Assembly (NCBI GenBank): GCA_017549285.1
Contig: JAFYVE010000025.1
Location: 1 to 55,043, forward strand
Reading direction: 5' to 3'
Length of the DNA stretch: 55,043 nucleotides
DNA from: Clostridia bacterium
GTDB lineage: Bacteria > Bacillota > Clostridia > Oscillospirales > Acutalibacteraceae
Shown: positions 1 through 9,602 of the stretch, in pieces
Position numbering within the stretch: position 1 is the first letter of the stretch
How the letters are laid out: each line of letters begins with the position of its first letter
Position numbers and translations under genes: made by a program
Notes under the pieces: generated by a model
Told to the model about the DNA's origin: nothing
Database searches by the model: none
Seen by the model: the letters and a program-made list of their open reading frames with translations, nothing else

Positions 1-5
1 CCGTT

Positions 6-180
6 GTTTCATCAAAGATGAAACGGGGAACCCCCGGCGAGGGTTCCCCACGCAAAAACAGTCACACCGGACTGTTTTTGCTCCCTTCCTGCGCTTTTTA
101 AGGAAAAAGAGTTTCGCACTCTGCGGAGTGCGACAAAGGGCGTTGCCCTTTTGAATCCCACGAGCTTTTGTAAAAGCTCG
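6..180. repeat. Array of six short perfect hairpins
   Basis: Six perfect inverted repeats with short loops follow one another: 6-13/17-24, 25-33/41-49, 54-63/70-79, 114-121/126-133, 135-141/145-151 and 161-169/172-180. They differ in sequence, so this is not a simple tandem repeat. The array lies directly downstream of the histidine kinase on the minus strand, where the last hairpins could help end its transcript. I see no open reading frame here. It resembles the array at the other end of the window in design but not in sequence. Confidence 0.7.
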
Positions 181-220
181 ACCAAAACTTTTATATTTTT
201 TTATCCCGATAAATTCTGAT

Positions 221-1459
221 TTAAAGAACTACCGTAAAACTTATCCACTTATTCTCTTCACCATCAACGGTGATTGTACCTTTATGTGCATCAACAATCG
301 ATTTTGCAATTGAAAGTCCGAGTCCGTAACCTCCCGTGACTTTCGACCTTGATTCGTCACTTCTGTAAAAACGATTGAAAATCTTATCTTTTTCGCTGTT
401 TTTTATTCCGTTACCGGTGTTATAAACCTGAAAGATATTCTTATTTCCGGCTTTCGTAAGTGCAACACGCACAATTCCGTTTTCAGCAGAATGTTTGATG
501 GCATTATCAATAAGAATTGTAACAAGATGTTTAATTGAATCCTCATTACCTCTGTAACGTATATTTTCCGTTATATTCTGTTCAAATGTTTTCCCGCTTT
601 CAAATGCCGTACATTCAAATTCAAGTGATTTGCTCAGCACAACATGACTCAGATCAAATTCAGAGAAAATGAGCTGTTCTTTTGTTTCATCCATTTTTGC
701 AAGGTCGAGAAGGTCATAAACGAGTGAAGACATAATTTCAGACTGCGATTTTATGTTTTCGAGCCATTTATTTTCTCCTATTTCAGATTCAAGAACATCT
801 GCATTTGCCGAAATAACGGTAAGAGGAGTTTTAAGTTCATGACTGGCATCGGAAATAAATCTTCTCTGATTTTCAAATGCAGTTTTAACAGGTTGAATTG
901 CCCATTTTGAAAGAAAATATGAGAATATAAAAACAAAAACAAGACTGCAGATTATTATTACAAGTGAAATTTTATAAAGACTCTGCATAATGGCAAGGTC
1001 GGCTGAAATATCAACCACAATAACAACGGTGTAAAGCCCGTCATCAACAACTTCATACATAAGGCTGTGATAAATACCCTTGCTGACCCCCGATCGCATA
1101 AGAATATCTGAAAGATAATAAATATCGTCTGCAGAATATGTATCGCTCATATTGGTTGTTATAAACGGTGAAGCGGCACCCTTGTTATTGATTCTGACAT
1201 ACATATATGCAACCTTACTGCCGGGATTTACCATATTTTCAAAGTCAAAATCAGGGTTTACGGGATAATCACCGAATTCCTGAGATGAATATACAAAACC
1301 TCTGCGGTCTTTTATCTGCTCAATATTTTCTCTGCCCGTAAAAATGATTGCTGCATAGACACAGATATTAAGAATACCCAGTATAAGCGCAAGAACAAGC
1401 GATAACGCACACAGTGTTATCGCTATAAACTTATACTGGGTTTTTTTAATCATATTCAT
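221..1459 (-). CDS. Two-component sensor histidine kinase
   Basis: This membrane histidine kinase would autophosphorylate and pass phosphate to the response regulator encoded just upstream. Two membrane segments (about residues 11-38 and 162-183) flank a roughly 120-residue extracytoplasmic sensor region. The H box SHELKTP has the phospho-accepting His at about 207, the N box has Asn at about 319, and the ATP-lid glycines GGYGLGLS are at about 376-383. Only about 18 residues separate the second membrane helix from the H box, so a complete HAMP domain is not apparent. The start ATG overlaps the regulator's stop by four bases (ATGA), which implies translational coupling. The signal sensed cannot be told from the sequence. 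Confidence 0.93.
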   Translation of the reverse strand: MNMIKKTQYKFIAITLCALSLVLALILGILNICVYAAIIFTGRENIEQIKDRRGFVYSSQEFGDYPVNPDFDFENMVNPGSKVAYMYVRINNKGAASPFITTNMSDTYSADDIYYLSDILMRSGVSKGIYHSLMYEVVDDGLYTVVIVVDISADLAIMQSLYKISLVIIICSLVFVFIFSYFLSKWAIQPVKTAFENQRRFISDASHELKTPLTVISANADVLESEIGENKWLENIKSQSEIMSSLVYDLLDLAKMDETKEQLIFSEFDLSHVVLSKSLEFECTAFESGKTFEQNITENIRYRGNEDSIKHLVTILIDNAIKHSAENGIVRVALTKAGNKNIFQVYNTGNGIKNSEKDKIFNRFYRSDESRSKVTGGYGLGLSIAKSIVDAHKGTITVDGEENKWISFTVVL

Positions 1460-2133
1460 TCTTTATGTTCCTCAATATAGTAACCTATACCTCTTGACGC
1501 CTTTATCTGAACGGTTGATTTTATTGCACCGAGTTTTTTTCTCAGGAATGAGATATACACTTCAATGCTGTTATATTCAGCCTCGCTGTCATAACCCCAT
1601 ATCTTTTCAATGAACTCATCCTTTGAAATGATGTTTTTCGGGGCAAACATAAGCATCTGCATAATTCTGAATTCTTTTGCGCCGAGTTTCAGGCTCTGTG
1701 TTCCGCAGCAAAGCTCATAAGTGCTCTGATTGAGAACAATATCACCGAAAGTGAGTTCATTGGAGGGGATTTCCCCCTTTCTTCTTGTAAGTGCTCTGAC
1801 ACGTGCAAGAAGTTCACCTTTATTGAAAGGCTTTGTAAGGTAATCGTCTGCACCGCAGTCAAGTCCTTTGATTTTATCATCAATTTCACTTTTTGCGGTA
1901 AGAAGCATAACGGGGGTGGATATATTGTTTTTTCTTATTTCTTTAAGCACATCAAGCCCGTTCATTTTCGGAAGCATTATATCAAGAAGAATCAGATCAT
2001 AAATACCGCTTAATGCATAGTCAAGCCCGTCTCTGCCGTCATAAACGGCATCAACAAAATACTGTTCCTTTTTGAGTATGGCAGTAACGGCATCTGCGAG
2101 TGAATATTCATCTTCAACAATAAGTATTCTCAT
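1456..2133 (-). CDS. OmpR-family response regulator
   Basis: This is a DNA-binding response regulator and the partner of the kinase that overlaps its end. The receiver domain (about 1-115) has the acidic pair at residues 8-9, the phospho-acceptor Asp at about 51 (LILLDIMLPK), Thr at about 79 and Lys at about 101 (TKPF). A winged-helix Trans_reg_C domain fills about 130-222. The length of 225 residues is normal. A strong GGAGG ribosome site precedes the ATG. The pair may share a transcript with the membrane protein gene upstream on the same strand (57-bp gap). The target genes are unknown. Confidence 0.95.
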   Translation of the reverse strand: MRILIVEDEYSLADAVTAILKKEQYFVDAVYDGRDGLDYALSGIYDLILLDIMLPKMNGLDVLKEIRKNNISTPVMLLTAKSEIDDKIKGLDCGADDYLTKPFNKGELLARVRALTRRKGEIPSNELTFGDIVLNQSTYELCCGTQSLKLGAKEFRIMQMLMFAPKNIISKDEFIEKIWGYDSEAEYNSIEVYISFLRKKLGAIKSTVQIKASRGIGYYIEEHKE

Positions 2134-2190
2134 AGAAATTCCTCCTTATGTCAATGATTATATCCGTCCGTGCTTGAATAAAAATTGAAT

Positions 2191-2904
2191 TTATTTCTTA
2201 TTGTCTTCAATTCCTAAGAATTCAAGTTCTTCTTTTCTGTCCTGTTTTGAACGTGCAACCACTTCGGCTCTGAGAGTCTTTCTGTTTTTGCCGATAATAC
2301 CGTTACGGTAGAAGGCAACAAGGAACATACCTATAACAGAGCCCACAACACAGCAGATTGTGTCTTCCATTGTATCTCTGAGACCGATTTCGGAAAGAAG
2401 CTGTGAAGTCTGGAGCTGATAGCCGTAAACTCTGTCCATTGTGAATTCATAAAGCTCCCACGCAACAGCTATAAACATTGAAAATGTAAGAGCAAAGAAT
2501 GATGCGAGGGCGGGGCTTAAATGTCTTTTCTTTCCCTGAAAAACAACTGCAAAATCATAAGCAAACCACGTTGCGATAAATCCCGATGCGGCGTGTGAAA
2601 GAATGTCAAAGAAATGGATGTTTGTTCTTGTGTTGAGAAGGTACACTCCGAGTGAATATGTCACAAAAAGATTTAAAAATGTCTGTGCCATAAAATCAAC
2701 TCTTGTGATGAATGACTTTCCGCCGAAAAGCTGGAACATATCCCACAGATGCGAAAATGCAACCGAGAAAAGTCCCATCATAAACATTGTGACGGAGCCG
2801 TTAAGTATACCGTAAACAGAGAATGCAACCATTATTCCTCTGCATACCCACCATAATATTTCGTGTGACTTCGGAATAGGTGTAATTTTATTGAGTTTTT
2901 TCAT
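2191..2904 (-). CDS. YjdF/DUF2238-like integral membrane protein
   Basis: This 237-residue protein has about six hydrophobic segments between residues 15 and 195, then a charged tail of about 40 residues rich in Lys, Arg and Glu. The central part has HAASGF, WELYEF and DTMEDTICCVVG, which resemble the conserved motifs of the YjdF/DUF2238 membrane family. No biochemical function is established for that family that I can apply here. It is followed by the two-component pair on the same strand, so a link to envelope sensing is possible but only inferred from position. Confidence 0.6.
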   Translation of the reverse strand: MKKLNKITPIPKSHEILWWVCRGIMVAFSVYGILNGSVTMFMMGLFSVAFSHLWDMFQLFGGKSFITRVDFMAQTFLNLFVTYSLGVYLLNTRTNIHFFDILSHAASGFIATWFAYDFAVVFQGKKRHLSPALASFFALTFSMFIAVAWELYEFTMDRVYGYQLQTSQLLSEIGLRDTMEDTICCVVGSVIGMFLVAFYRNGIIGKNRKTLRAEVVARSKQDRKEELEFLGIEDNKK

Positions 2905-2986
2905 TATAAATCTCCAATCGAAATTTTCCTATTTTAAATTTTATCATATATAGTTATTTATTGCAAGATAATTTTATTATTAACTA

Positions 2987-3015
2987 TTGAACACATATAT
3001 TTCTTATGTTAAAAT
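2987..3015 (+). promoter_or_regulatory. Sigma-A promoter for the 3046 operon
   Basis: A -35 box TTGAAC (2987-2992) and a -10 box TAAAAT (3010-3015) are separated by 17 bp. They lie about 30 bp upstream of the plus-strand glycosidase start, in an AT-rich intergenic region between divergent genes. No operator repeat is evident. Confidence 0.6.
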
Positions 3016-3045
3016 AAAGCAAATAATTAAAAAGGATTTACGTCT

Positions 3046-5802
3046 ATGAAATATTCAAAAGCATTTCCCGCCTGGGGACCTTACGGTAAAAAATATATGG
3101 GTCTTTCACGTATTGCCGACCACAGTTTCGCAAAAGGTGTACGTTTTGATTTCACAACCGTACCCGCAATTTTCGGCGGAGATATAAAGGTGCCGAATGT
3201 TACTCTGCCTTCGGGTTGTCATCCGTGGCATTGTTCTGCAGATTATTCAATATATACATACCGTCACGACCTTGAATGGAAAGACAAAGTCTATGCAGAA
3301 GTATCATACGTCCGTCTTTCAGACGAAAGCACTCTTGTAAGAACGCACTTTGTCAACAATTCACCTCTTACACAGAACTGTCTTGTAAATTACTTCTCAT
3401 CAATAGAATATCCAACACCTTCATATTGCAGACTCTCTCTGCCCGAAAAATGTGATTATATCGATGCAAGGGATTATGATTCATACACATATGCAGTAAC
3501 ACGTCCGTGGGATGAACAGAATGCCGACGGCTTCAAAAAGGGAGAATTTGCCGACAACCGTTTTGTTGACGGTTTCGGTCTGGGCGACAGAGCAGGTAAA
3601 TGGCATATGCCCCACAGATATCTGCCTCCCTTCGGTGCAACTGAAGGTGACAACGTAACATTCACAATCAACTGTGCAAATGATTATGACGATGCTGTTC
3701 TTGCCGTAAGATACAGAACAAGCGACATTGAATATGTTCAGGGTGAAATGGTCGGCGTCAACCTTAAAAACAGCACAAACACAGCAGTTTTCTTCATTAA
3801 CGGTGATGAAGTATCTTTCCTGCCTGCAGATGACCCCGAAACAGTTTTTATTCCTCTCGGAAAAGTTGCAAAAGGTATTTTCCCGCTTGAACTTAAAGCA
3901 AAAGGCACGGGAGCCGCTGAATTCGACTTCTTCTGCATCTGCGAAAAGGCTGATGCAGACAAAATTATCACAGAAATGACACCTTACGACTTCACACCCG
4001 ACAACAAGTGCGAAAAAGCTCTGACAGGTTATGTTGATTCGTGTAAATACAAAGATATTGACGGTGTTTTCACACTCAGAACATTCAACGACAACACACG
4101 TTTCAGAAATATTGAAACAGGCGCTCTTGAAGACTGTATGACCGCAAGACTTTCAAATTCAGACGTGACGTTCGACGATGTTACGGAAAGCTTTACGGGT
4201 GCATTTTCAAGAAAGCACAGCGATGACGGTTTCTTCAGAAATGTAATTATTCATACACTCTTTATTGCCCCGGATTCGGAGCATATTGAGTATGCAGTTA
4301 TTTCCAAGGGTGAAACAGACTATCTTTCAGCTGAAGAATACGAAGCAATTTACCTCGAAAGAACAAAAGAGCTCAATCCCGTTACACTCAATAAAGAGGG
4401 TAAAAAATACGAACTCAGTTGCGAAATCCACAAATCAACAGTAATGATAAACGCCGTTTATCCTATTTATAAGCACGGTGATTATATAATTCATCACACT
4501 CCCGGTAAGCGTTGGGACTGCCTTTACACCTGGGACTCAGGCTTTATAGGACTCGGTATGAATGATTATGCTCCCGATTTTGCAAAATACAGCCTTGAAA
4601 CATATATCACAGATGAAGAAAATCCCGATTATGCATTTCTTCATCACGGCTCACCCGTTCCCGTGCAGATGTATCTCTATCTTGAAATGCTCAAAAAGGC
4701 AGAAGATAAAACAGAACTTCTTGCTCTTTACCCGAAACTCAGACACTATTATGAATTCCTCGCAGGCAGAGTAAAGGGCTCCACAACAGCAAAATTCAGG
4801 AGCGGACTTACAACAACATATGACTATTTCTATTCATCAAGCGGAATGGATGACTACCCTGCGCAGGTTGAAATGATGAACAGAAATATCCGTGATACCG
4901 CAGCCCCCGTTATTTCATCTTCTCAGCTTATCCGCTCGGCAAAGATTCTTTCTATGACAGCATCAAAGCTCGGTCTTTCGGAAGATGTTGCAACATATGA
5001 AGCTGATATAAAGAGAGTTACCAAAGCACTCAACAAGTATTCGTGGGATGACGAATGCGGATATTACGGCTATGTTCTTCACGATAAGGACTATAATCCC
5101 GTTGAAATTATGAGAACCGAAAACGGTGAAAACTGCAACAAGGGTCTTGACGGCATTTATCCGGTTATTGCGGGCGTATGTAACGATGAACAGCAGGAAA
5201 AAATTCTTTCTCACCTGAAAAATGAAAAAGAAATGCTCTCCCCCTACGGAATAAGTGCTGTTGATATGACTGCAGGTTACTTTATGGTAAACGGTTACTG
5301 GAACGGTAACGTATGGTTCCCGCATCAGTGGTTCATCTGGAAAGCGATGCTCGACTCTGCCGAAACAGATTTTGCATACAAAATTGCAGAACTTGCACTT
5401 GAAGTATGGAAAAGAGAAGTTGACTATTCATATTATACTTTTGAAATGGTCAATGTTGTAACAGGCAGAGGCGGTTGGTTCCACAACTTCGGCGGTCTTT
5501 CAACCCCCATTACAATGTGGGCAGATACCTACCATAAAGCCGGCACATTCAACACCGGTTTTGACACGTGGGTTGATTCACAGAAGTTCAATAATGACAA
5601 CACGTCAATGAAAGCTGAAATCACTCATTTCGGTGACAAGAAGAACTTCACCGTTATTGCAACTATGAATGACGATGAAAACAAGAAGTATACCGTTTTA
5701 CTTGATAATAAAGAAATCCCATTCAACGAAAGATTCAAAGGCACACTTGAAATCTCACTATCAATCGATGACAACGATGTTCACGTAATTGAAATAAACT
5801 AA
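3046..5802 (+). CDS. GH63/MGH1-like (alpha/alpha)6 glycosidase
   Basis: This large protein (918 residues) lacks a signal peptide and is probably a cytoplasmic glycosidase. The C-terminal half looks like the six-hairpin alpha toroid of the GH63/MGH1-like clan. It has YTWDSGF at about 494-500, where the Asp is a candidate catalytic acid, YWNGNVWFPHQWF at about 751-763, and the late STPITMWAD segment. The N-terminal half is probably beta-rich. Family placement rests on motif resemblance only. Neighbouring families such as GH37, GH15-like or GH125-like toroids cannot be excluded, and the substrate is unknown. It opens a close-packed plus-strand group that ends with a fucosidase, which favours an oligosaccharide substrate. 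Confidence 0.6.
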   Translation: MKYSKAFPAWGPYGKKYMGLSRIADHSFAKGVRFDFTTVPAIFGGDIKVPNVTLPSGCHPWHCSADYSIYTYRHDLEWKDKVYAEVSYVRLSDESTLVRTHFVNNSPLTQNCLVNYFSSIEYPTPSYCRLSLPEKCDYIDARDYDSYTYAVTRPWDEQNADGFKKGEFADNRFVDGFGLGDRAGKWHMPHRYLPPFGATEGDNVTFTINCANDYDDAVLAVRYRTSDIEYVQGEMVGVNLKNSTNTAVFFINGDEVSFLPADDPETVFIPLGKVAKGIFPLELKAKGTGAAEFDFFCICEKADADKIITEMTPYDFTPDNKCEKALTGYVDSCKYKDIDGVFTLRTFNDNTRFRNIETGALEDCMTARLSNSDVTFDDVTESFTGAFSRKHSDDGFFRNVIIHTLFIAPDSEHIEYAVISKGETDYLSAEEYEAIYLERTKELNPVTLNKEGKKYELSCEIHKSTVMINAVYPIYKHGDYIIHHTPGKRWDCLYTWDSGFIGLGMNDYAPDFAKYSLETYITDEENPDYAFLHHGSPVPVQMYLYLEMLKKAEDKTELLALYPKLRHYYEFLAGRVKGSTTAKFRSGLTTTYDYFYSSSGMDDYPAQVEMMNRNIRDTAAPVISSSQLIRSAKILSMTASKLGLSEDVATYEADIKRVTKALNKYSWDDECGYYGYVLHDKDYNPVEIMRTENGENCNKGLDGIYPVIAGVCNDEQQEKILSHLKNEKEMLSPYGISAVDMTAGYFMVNGYWNGNVWFPHQWFIWKAMLDSAETDFAYKIAELALEVWKREVDYSYYTFEMVNVVTGRGGWFHNFGGLSTPITMWADTYHKAGTFNTGFDTWVDSQKFNNDNTSMKAEITHFGDKKNFTVIATMNDDENKKYTVLLDNKEIPFNERFKGTLEISLSIDDNDVHVIEIN

Positions 5803-5809
5803 ATCTTTT

Positions 5810-7468
5810 ATGAAGACTGCAATTATAATGCTCAATTCCAAATACATTCATTCATCTCTTGCCCCGTGGTACCTTTACTCCGGGGTAAGGGCTTTTTGTA
5901 ATGAAGAAATAACTGTATCTGTTATTGAGAGCACAGTAAATGAAAAAACGGAGAAAATCATTTCACGCCTTTGTGTCGAAAATGCCGATTTATATGCTTT
6001 CTGCTGTTATATATGGAATATTGAAGCTGTAAAAACAGTTGCAGAAGAAATCAAAAACTCAACTGGTGCATTGATAGTTTTCGGAGGACCCGAAGTCAGT
6101 TACAATGCTGATTTTATTCTTAAAAATTACGGTTTTGTCGATTTTGTTCTTTCGGGTGAGGGTGACGAAAGCTTCCCTGCCCTTTGTAATTGTATTTATA
6201 AAAACGGTGATTTTTCACAGATAAAAGGGCTTTGCTACAGAGAAAATGATAAAATATTTATTTCTGAGCCCGTTGTTTCTGATAAAGAGCCGTTATCACC
6301 TTATTGCGACGAATATTTCAACAAACTCAACAGCAGAATCACTTATATTGAAGCTTCAAGAGGCTGTCCGTTTTCGTGTGCATTCTGTCTTTCAGGCAGA
6401 TGCGGAAAACTTGTCCTTTTTGACATTGAAAGAGTAAAAAGAGAAATACTGCTCCTTGCAAAAAGCGGCACGCAGACGGTTAAATTCATTGACAGAACAT
6501 TCAATGCAAAGCCTGAAAGAGCCGATGAAATCATTTCATTTATCATTGAAAATTACGGAAAAGAAATCCCCGTAAATGTCTGTTTTCATTTTGAAATTGA
6601 CGGCGGTACGCTTAAAGACAGCACTCTGAAACTCTTGAAGTCTGCTCCCGTCGGTCTTTTTCAGCTTGAAGTGGGGCTTCAGAGCTTCAACCCCGATACT
6701 CTCAGGGCTGTGCACAGAAATCCCGATACAACGAAGCTCGAAAACACACTTAAGGAGCTTATTTCAGCAGGCAATATGCACATTCACGCCGACCTTATTG
6801 CTGGTCTTCCTTATGAAAATATTGAGTCATTCAGAAACAGCTTCAACAGACTTTATGAGCTGAAACCACATATGCTCCAGCTCGGTTTTCTGAAACTTCT
6901 TCACGGAAGTGAGCTCAGGGAAAAAAGTGAAGAATTCACTTGCATTTACCATTCACACGCTCCATATGAAGTCATTTCAACCGATTGTTTAAGTGAAGAA
7001 GATATGCAAGCTCTCCACTATACTGAAGATGCAGTTGACCGACTTTATAACAGCGGACGATTCAGAAAAACACTTGAGTTTCTTATTGATGAATGTAACA
7101 TTGAGCCGTTTGAATTATTCCTTTCTTTCGGCAGATTTACTTCCTGTAAAAGCAATATACCCCTTGACGAATATATCGGTCTGGTATATAATTTTTTCGG
7201 CAGTAAAACAGATAAATCGAGACTTCGTGATATGCTCGTCTGTGACAGACTCAGTTCAAATGCATCAGGCATTATCCCCTCTTGTCTGAAAATTCCCGAC
7301 AGCAGACTTAAGCGAATAAAAAAACATCTTTCCGAAAATATGAAGCTTGGCGGAAAGACTGCCTGTGCAATACTTTACAGCGAAAACAAAGTCGTTTATT
7401 GCGACTATAAACATAAAAATCCCGTTACGGAAAACTATGAACTTTCATTTATGGAGATAGACTTATGA
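5810..7468 (+). CDS. B12-binding radical SAM protein
   Basis: The protein has 552 residues. The N-terminal part (about 1-140) looks like a cobalamin-binding Rossmann fold with VFGGPEVS and SGEGDES motifs. A radical SAM core follows, with the cluster cysteines at 186, 190 and 193 (CPFSCAFC), and a C-terminal region of the DUF4080 type found in many Clostridia. The reaction is not known; methyl transfer is common in B12-dependent members but is not shown here. The gene starts 8 bp after the glycosidase stop with no clear Shine-Dalgarno site and overlaps trmB by four bases, so it is probably translated by coupling. Confidence 0.85.
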   Translation: MKTAIIMLNSKYIHSSLAPWYLYSGVRAFCNEEITVSVIESTVNEKTEKIISRLCVENADLYAFCCYIWNIEAVKTVAEEIKNSTGALIVFGGPEVSYNADFILKNYGFVDFVLSGEGDESFPALCNCIYKNGDFSQIKGLCYRENDKIFISEPVVSDKEPLSPYCDEYFNKLNSRITYIEASRGCPFSCAFCLSGRCGKLVLFDIERVKREILLLAKSGTQTVKFIDRTFNAKPERADEIISFIIENYGKEIPVNVCFHFEIDGGTLKDSTLKLLKSAPVGLFQLEVGLQSFNPDTLRAVHRNPDTTKLENTLKELISAGNMHIHADLIAGLPYENIESFRNSFNRLYELKPHMLQLGFLKLLHGSELREKSEEFTCIYHSHAPYEVISTDCLSEEDMQALHYTEDAVDRLYNSGRFRKTLEFLIDECNIEPFELFLSFGRFTSCKSNIPLDEYIGLVYNFFGSKTDKSRLRDMLVCDRLSSNASGIIPSCLKIPDSRLKRIKKHLSENMKLGGKTACAILYSENKVVYCDYKHKNPVTENYELSFMEIDL

Positions 7469-8142
7469 GAATGAGAAAAAAGAAAAATCTTGCAGAAAAG
7501 ATGGAATCTGTATCAGATATCCTGTCAGTCCTTCACTCCGATGACCCCAACTATGTGACTTCGGCTGAAAAGAAGGAATATCTTGATTTCAAAGGCATTT
7601 TCGGCAACGACAACCCTATGCAGATTGAAATAGGATGCGGAAAAGGTCAGTTTGTGTGTGAACTTGCAAAACGCAACCCCGATATCAATTACATAGCTGT
7701 TGAAGTCAATCCCAATGTCATTTATATGGCTGCAAAAAAGGTCAAGGATGAGGGGCTGAAAAATGTATACTTTATGCAGTGCCGTGCTGAGTATCTGCCG
7801 AAATACATTCCCGATGACAGCATTGAAAGAATTTATCTCAATTTCTCCTGTCCTTTCCCTAAGAAAAAATATGCCCATCACAGACTTACAGACGGCAGAT
7901 TCCTTAACATATACCGTCAGATGATGAAAAAGGGTGCTGAAATACATCAGAAAACCGACAACGTAACTCTGTTTGAATATTCAATCGAGCAGTTTTCACA
8001 GAACGGTTTTGCAATGAAAAATGTATCACTCGACCTTCACAACAGCGGTTTTGAAGGCAACATTATGACTGAATACGAAAAACGCTTCACAGATTTAGGT
8101 CAGCCGATTTACAGACTTGAAGCATACATAAAGGAGAATTAA
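7465..8142 (+). CDS. trmB: tRNA (guanine-N7)-methyltransferase TrmB
   Basis: TrmB methylates G46 in the variable loop of tRNAs using S-adenosylmethionine. The SAM-binding loop IGCGKGQF lies at about 56-63, followed by an acidic AVEVNP strand. The C-terminal part has the family layout ending in TEYEKRF. The length of 225 residues is normal. The usual NFSDPWPKK motif reads NFSCPFPKK here (Cys129, Phe131), so an Asp reported as important in studied TrmB enzymes is replaced. The ATG overlaps the radical SAM stop and has a GGAG site 8 bp upstream. The fucosidase follows after 2 bp. Confidence 0.9.
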   Translation: MRMRKKKNLAEKMESVSDILSVLHSDDPNYVTSAEKKEYLDFKGIFGNDNPMQIEIGCGKGQFVCELAKRNPDINYIAVEVNPNVIYMAAKKVKDEGLKNVYFMQCRAEYLPKYIPDDSIERIYLNFSCPFPKKKYAHHRLTDGRFLNIYRQMMKKGAEIHQKTDNVTLFEYSIEQFSQNGFAMKNVSLDLHNSGFEGNIMTEYEKRFTDLGQPIYRLEAYIKEN

Positions 8143-8144
8143 TT

Positions 8145-9461
8145 ATGAAATACGAAAACAACTGGGAATCAATAAATTCAAGACCTGTACCCGAATGGTT
8201 TGAAGATGCAAAATTCGGTATTTTCATTCATTGGGGACTTTACAGCGTGCCCGCATACGCACCTCACGGTCATTATGCAGAATGGTACGGCTGTCATTGT
8301 GATGTGGAGAAAGAATCACCCGTTGACAAGCAGTATTATGATTATCATCAGAAAACTTACGGCAAGGATTTCAAATATGCCGATTTTGTAAATATGTTCA
8401 AGGCTGAGAACTTCAATGCAAAGGACTGGATTTCTCTTTTTGAAGATGCAGGTGCAAGATATATGAATCTTGTTTCAAAGCATCACGACGGATTCTGCCT
8501 TTACAAATCAAAGTATGCATGGAACTGGAACAGCGTTGATGTGGGACCTCACAGAGATTTCTGTAAAGAACTCAGCGAAGCCTGTGAAGGCACAAAGGTA
8601 AAATTCGGTGTTTATCATTCAGTTTATGAGTGGTTCCATCCCCTTTACCTCAAGAATCCCGAAGAATATGCAACAGAGCATCTTATTCCTATGCTCAAAG
8701 AACTTATTGAAAACTACAAGCCCTATACACTTTTCACAGACGGTGAATGGGAGCATCCCAGTTCAGTATGGCATTCAACAGAATTCCTGCAGTGGCTTTA
8801 CAACGAGTCAAGCGTAAAAGACTATATTGTTCCCAATGACCGTTGGGGCAGAGAAACAAGAGGCAGACTCGGCGGTAATCTTACAACAGAATACGGTTTT
8901 GTAGGCTCACCCGACACAGATGTTGAAAACATTCAGGAGCTTGACAGAGTAAGCGAAGAGTGCAGAGGCATCGGCGCTTCATTCGGCTGGAACAAGTTTG
9001 AAACTCTTGATGATTATCTCACACCCAAGGCTCTTATTGATATGTTTGTTGACCTTATCTCAAAAGGTCAGAACTTCCTTCTCAACATAGGACCTACAGA
9101 CGACGGCAGAATCCCCGTTATTATGGAAGAAAGACTCCGTCAGATGGGTAAATGGCTTAAAATCAACGGTGAAGCTGTATACGCAAGCCGCAGATATGTA
9201 AGAGAATCGAAAACTGAGAATGTGAAGTATACAAGAAGTAAGGATTCAAGTAAGATTTATGCATTCTTTATGAATTATCCCCTTGGTAAAATCACTCTTG
9301 AAGATGTTGATTACAGCGAAAATATGAAGGTTTCACTCTTAGGCTTTGACGGTGAAATCAAGGCTTATAATGATAACGGTAAGCTTTGCATAGATTTCGG
9401 TTTCATAAGTCCCGACGAAATGGAATCTGAGTATGTTTATACTGTAAAGATTGAAAAGTAA
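8145..9461 (+). CDS. GH29 alpha-L-fucosidase
   Basis: This enzyme would release alpha-linked fucose from oligosaccharides by a retaining mechanism. The N-terminal FGIFIHWGLYSVPAYAP and the KHHDGFCLY segment are hallmarks of the GH29 barrel. The nucleophile Asp is at about residue 199 in LFTDGEWE, and NFLLNIGPTDDG ends the catalytic domain before a small beta domain. At 438 residues with no signal peptide it is a short intracellular form. An AAGGAG site precedes the ATG. It closes the plus-strand group beginning at 3046 and is followed by a long structured intergenic region. Confidence 0.93.
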   Translation: MKYENNWESINSRPVPEWFEDAKFGIFIHWGLYSVPAYAPHGHYAEWYGCHCDVEKESPVDKQYYDYHQKTYGKDFKYADFVNMFKAENFNAKDWISLFEDAGARYMNLVSKHHDGFCLYKSKYAWNWNSVDVGPHRDFCKELSEACEGTKVKFGVYHSVYEWFHPLYLKNPEEYATEHLIPMLKELIENYKPYTLFTDGEWEHPSSVWHSTEFLQWLYNESSVKDYIVPNDRWGRETRGRLGGNLTTEYGFVGSPDTDVENIQELDRVSEECRGIGASFGWNKFETLDDYLTPKALIDMFVDLISKGQNFLLNIGPTDDGRIPVIMEERLRQMGKWLKINGEAVYASRRYVRESKTENVKYTRSKDSSKIYAFFMNYPLGKITLEDVDYSENMKVSLLGFDGEIKAYNDNGKLCIDFGFISPDEMESEYVYTVKIEK

Positions 9462-9602
9462 AAAACTAAAGGGGATGTAAAAAAAGTGCAGACCGCATAA
9501 AACACGCAAAATAAAGGTTTTTCATTATGCTGATAACACTAAAAAACCTGAAAAAACAATCATAATTGATAAATTTAATATAATTTATTGTTTTATGCTA
9601 TA

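Noticed and set aside
9514-9547. Hairpin AGGTTTTT/AAAAAACCT as terminator of the fucosidase operon
   Set aside because: The loop is long and the plus strand continues with A residues instead of T; the terminator at 9714-9759 is far better.
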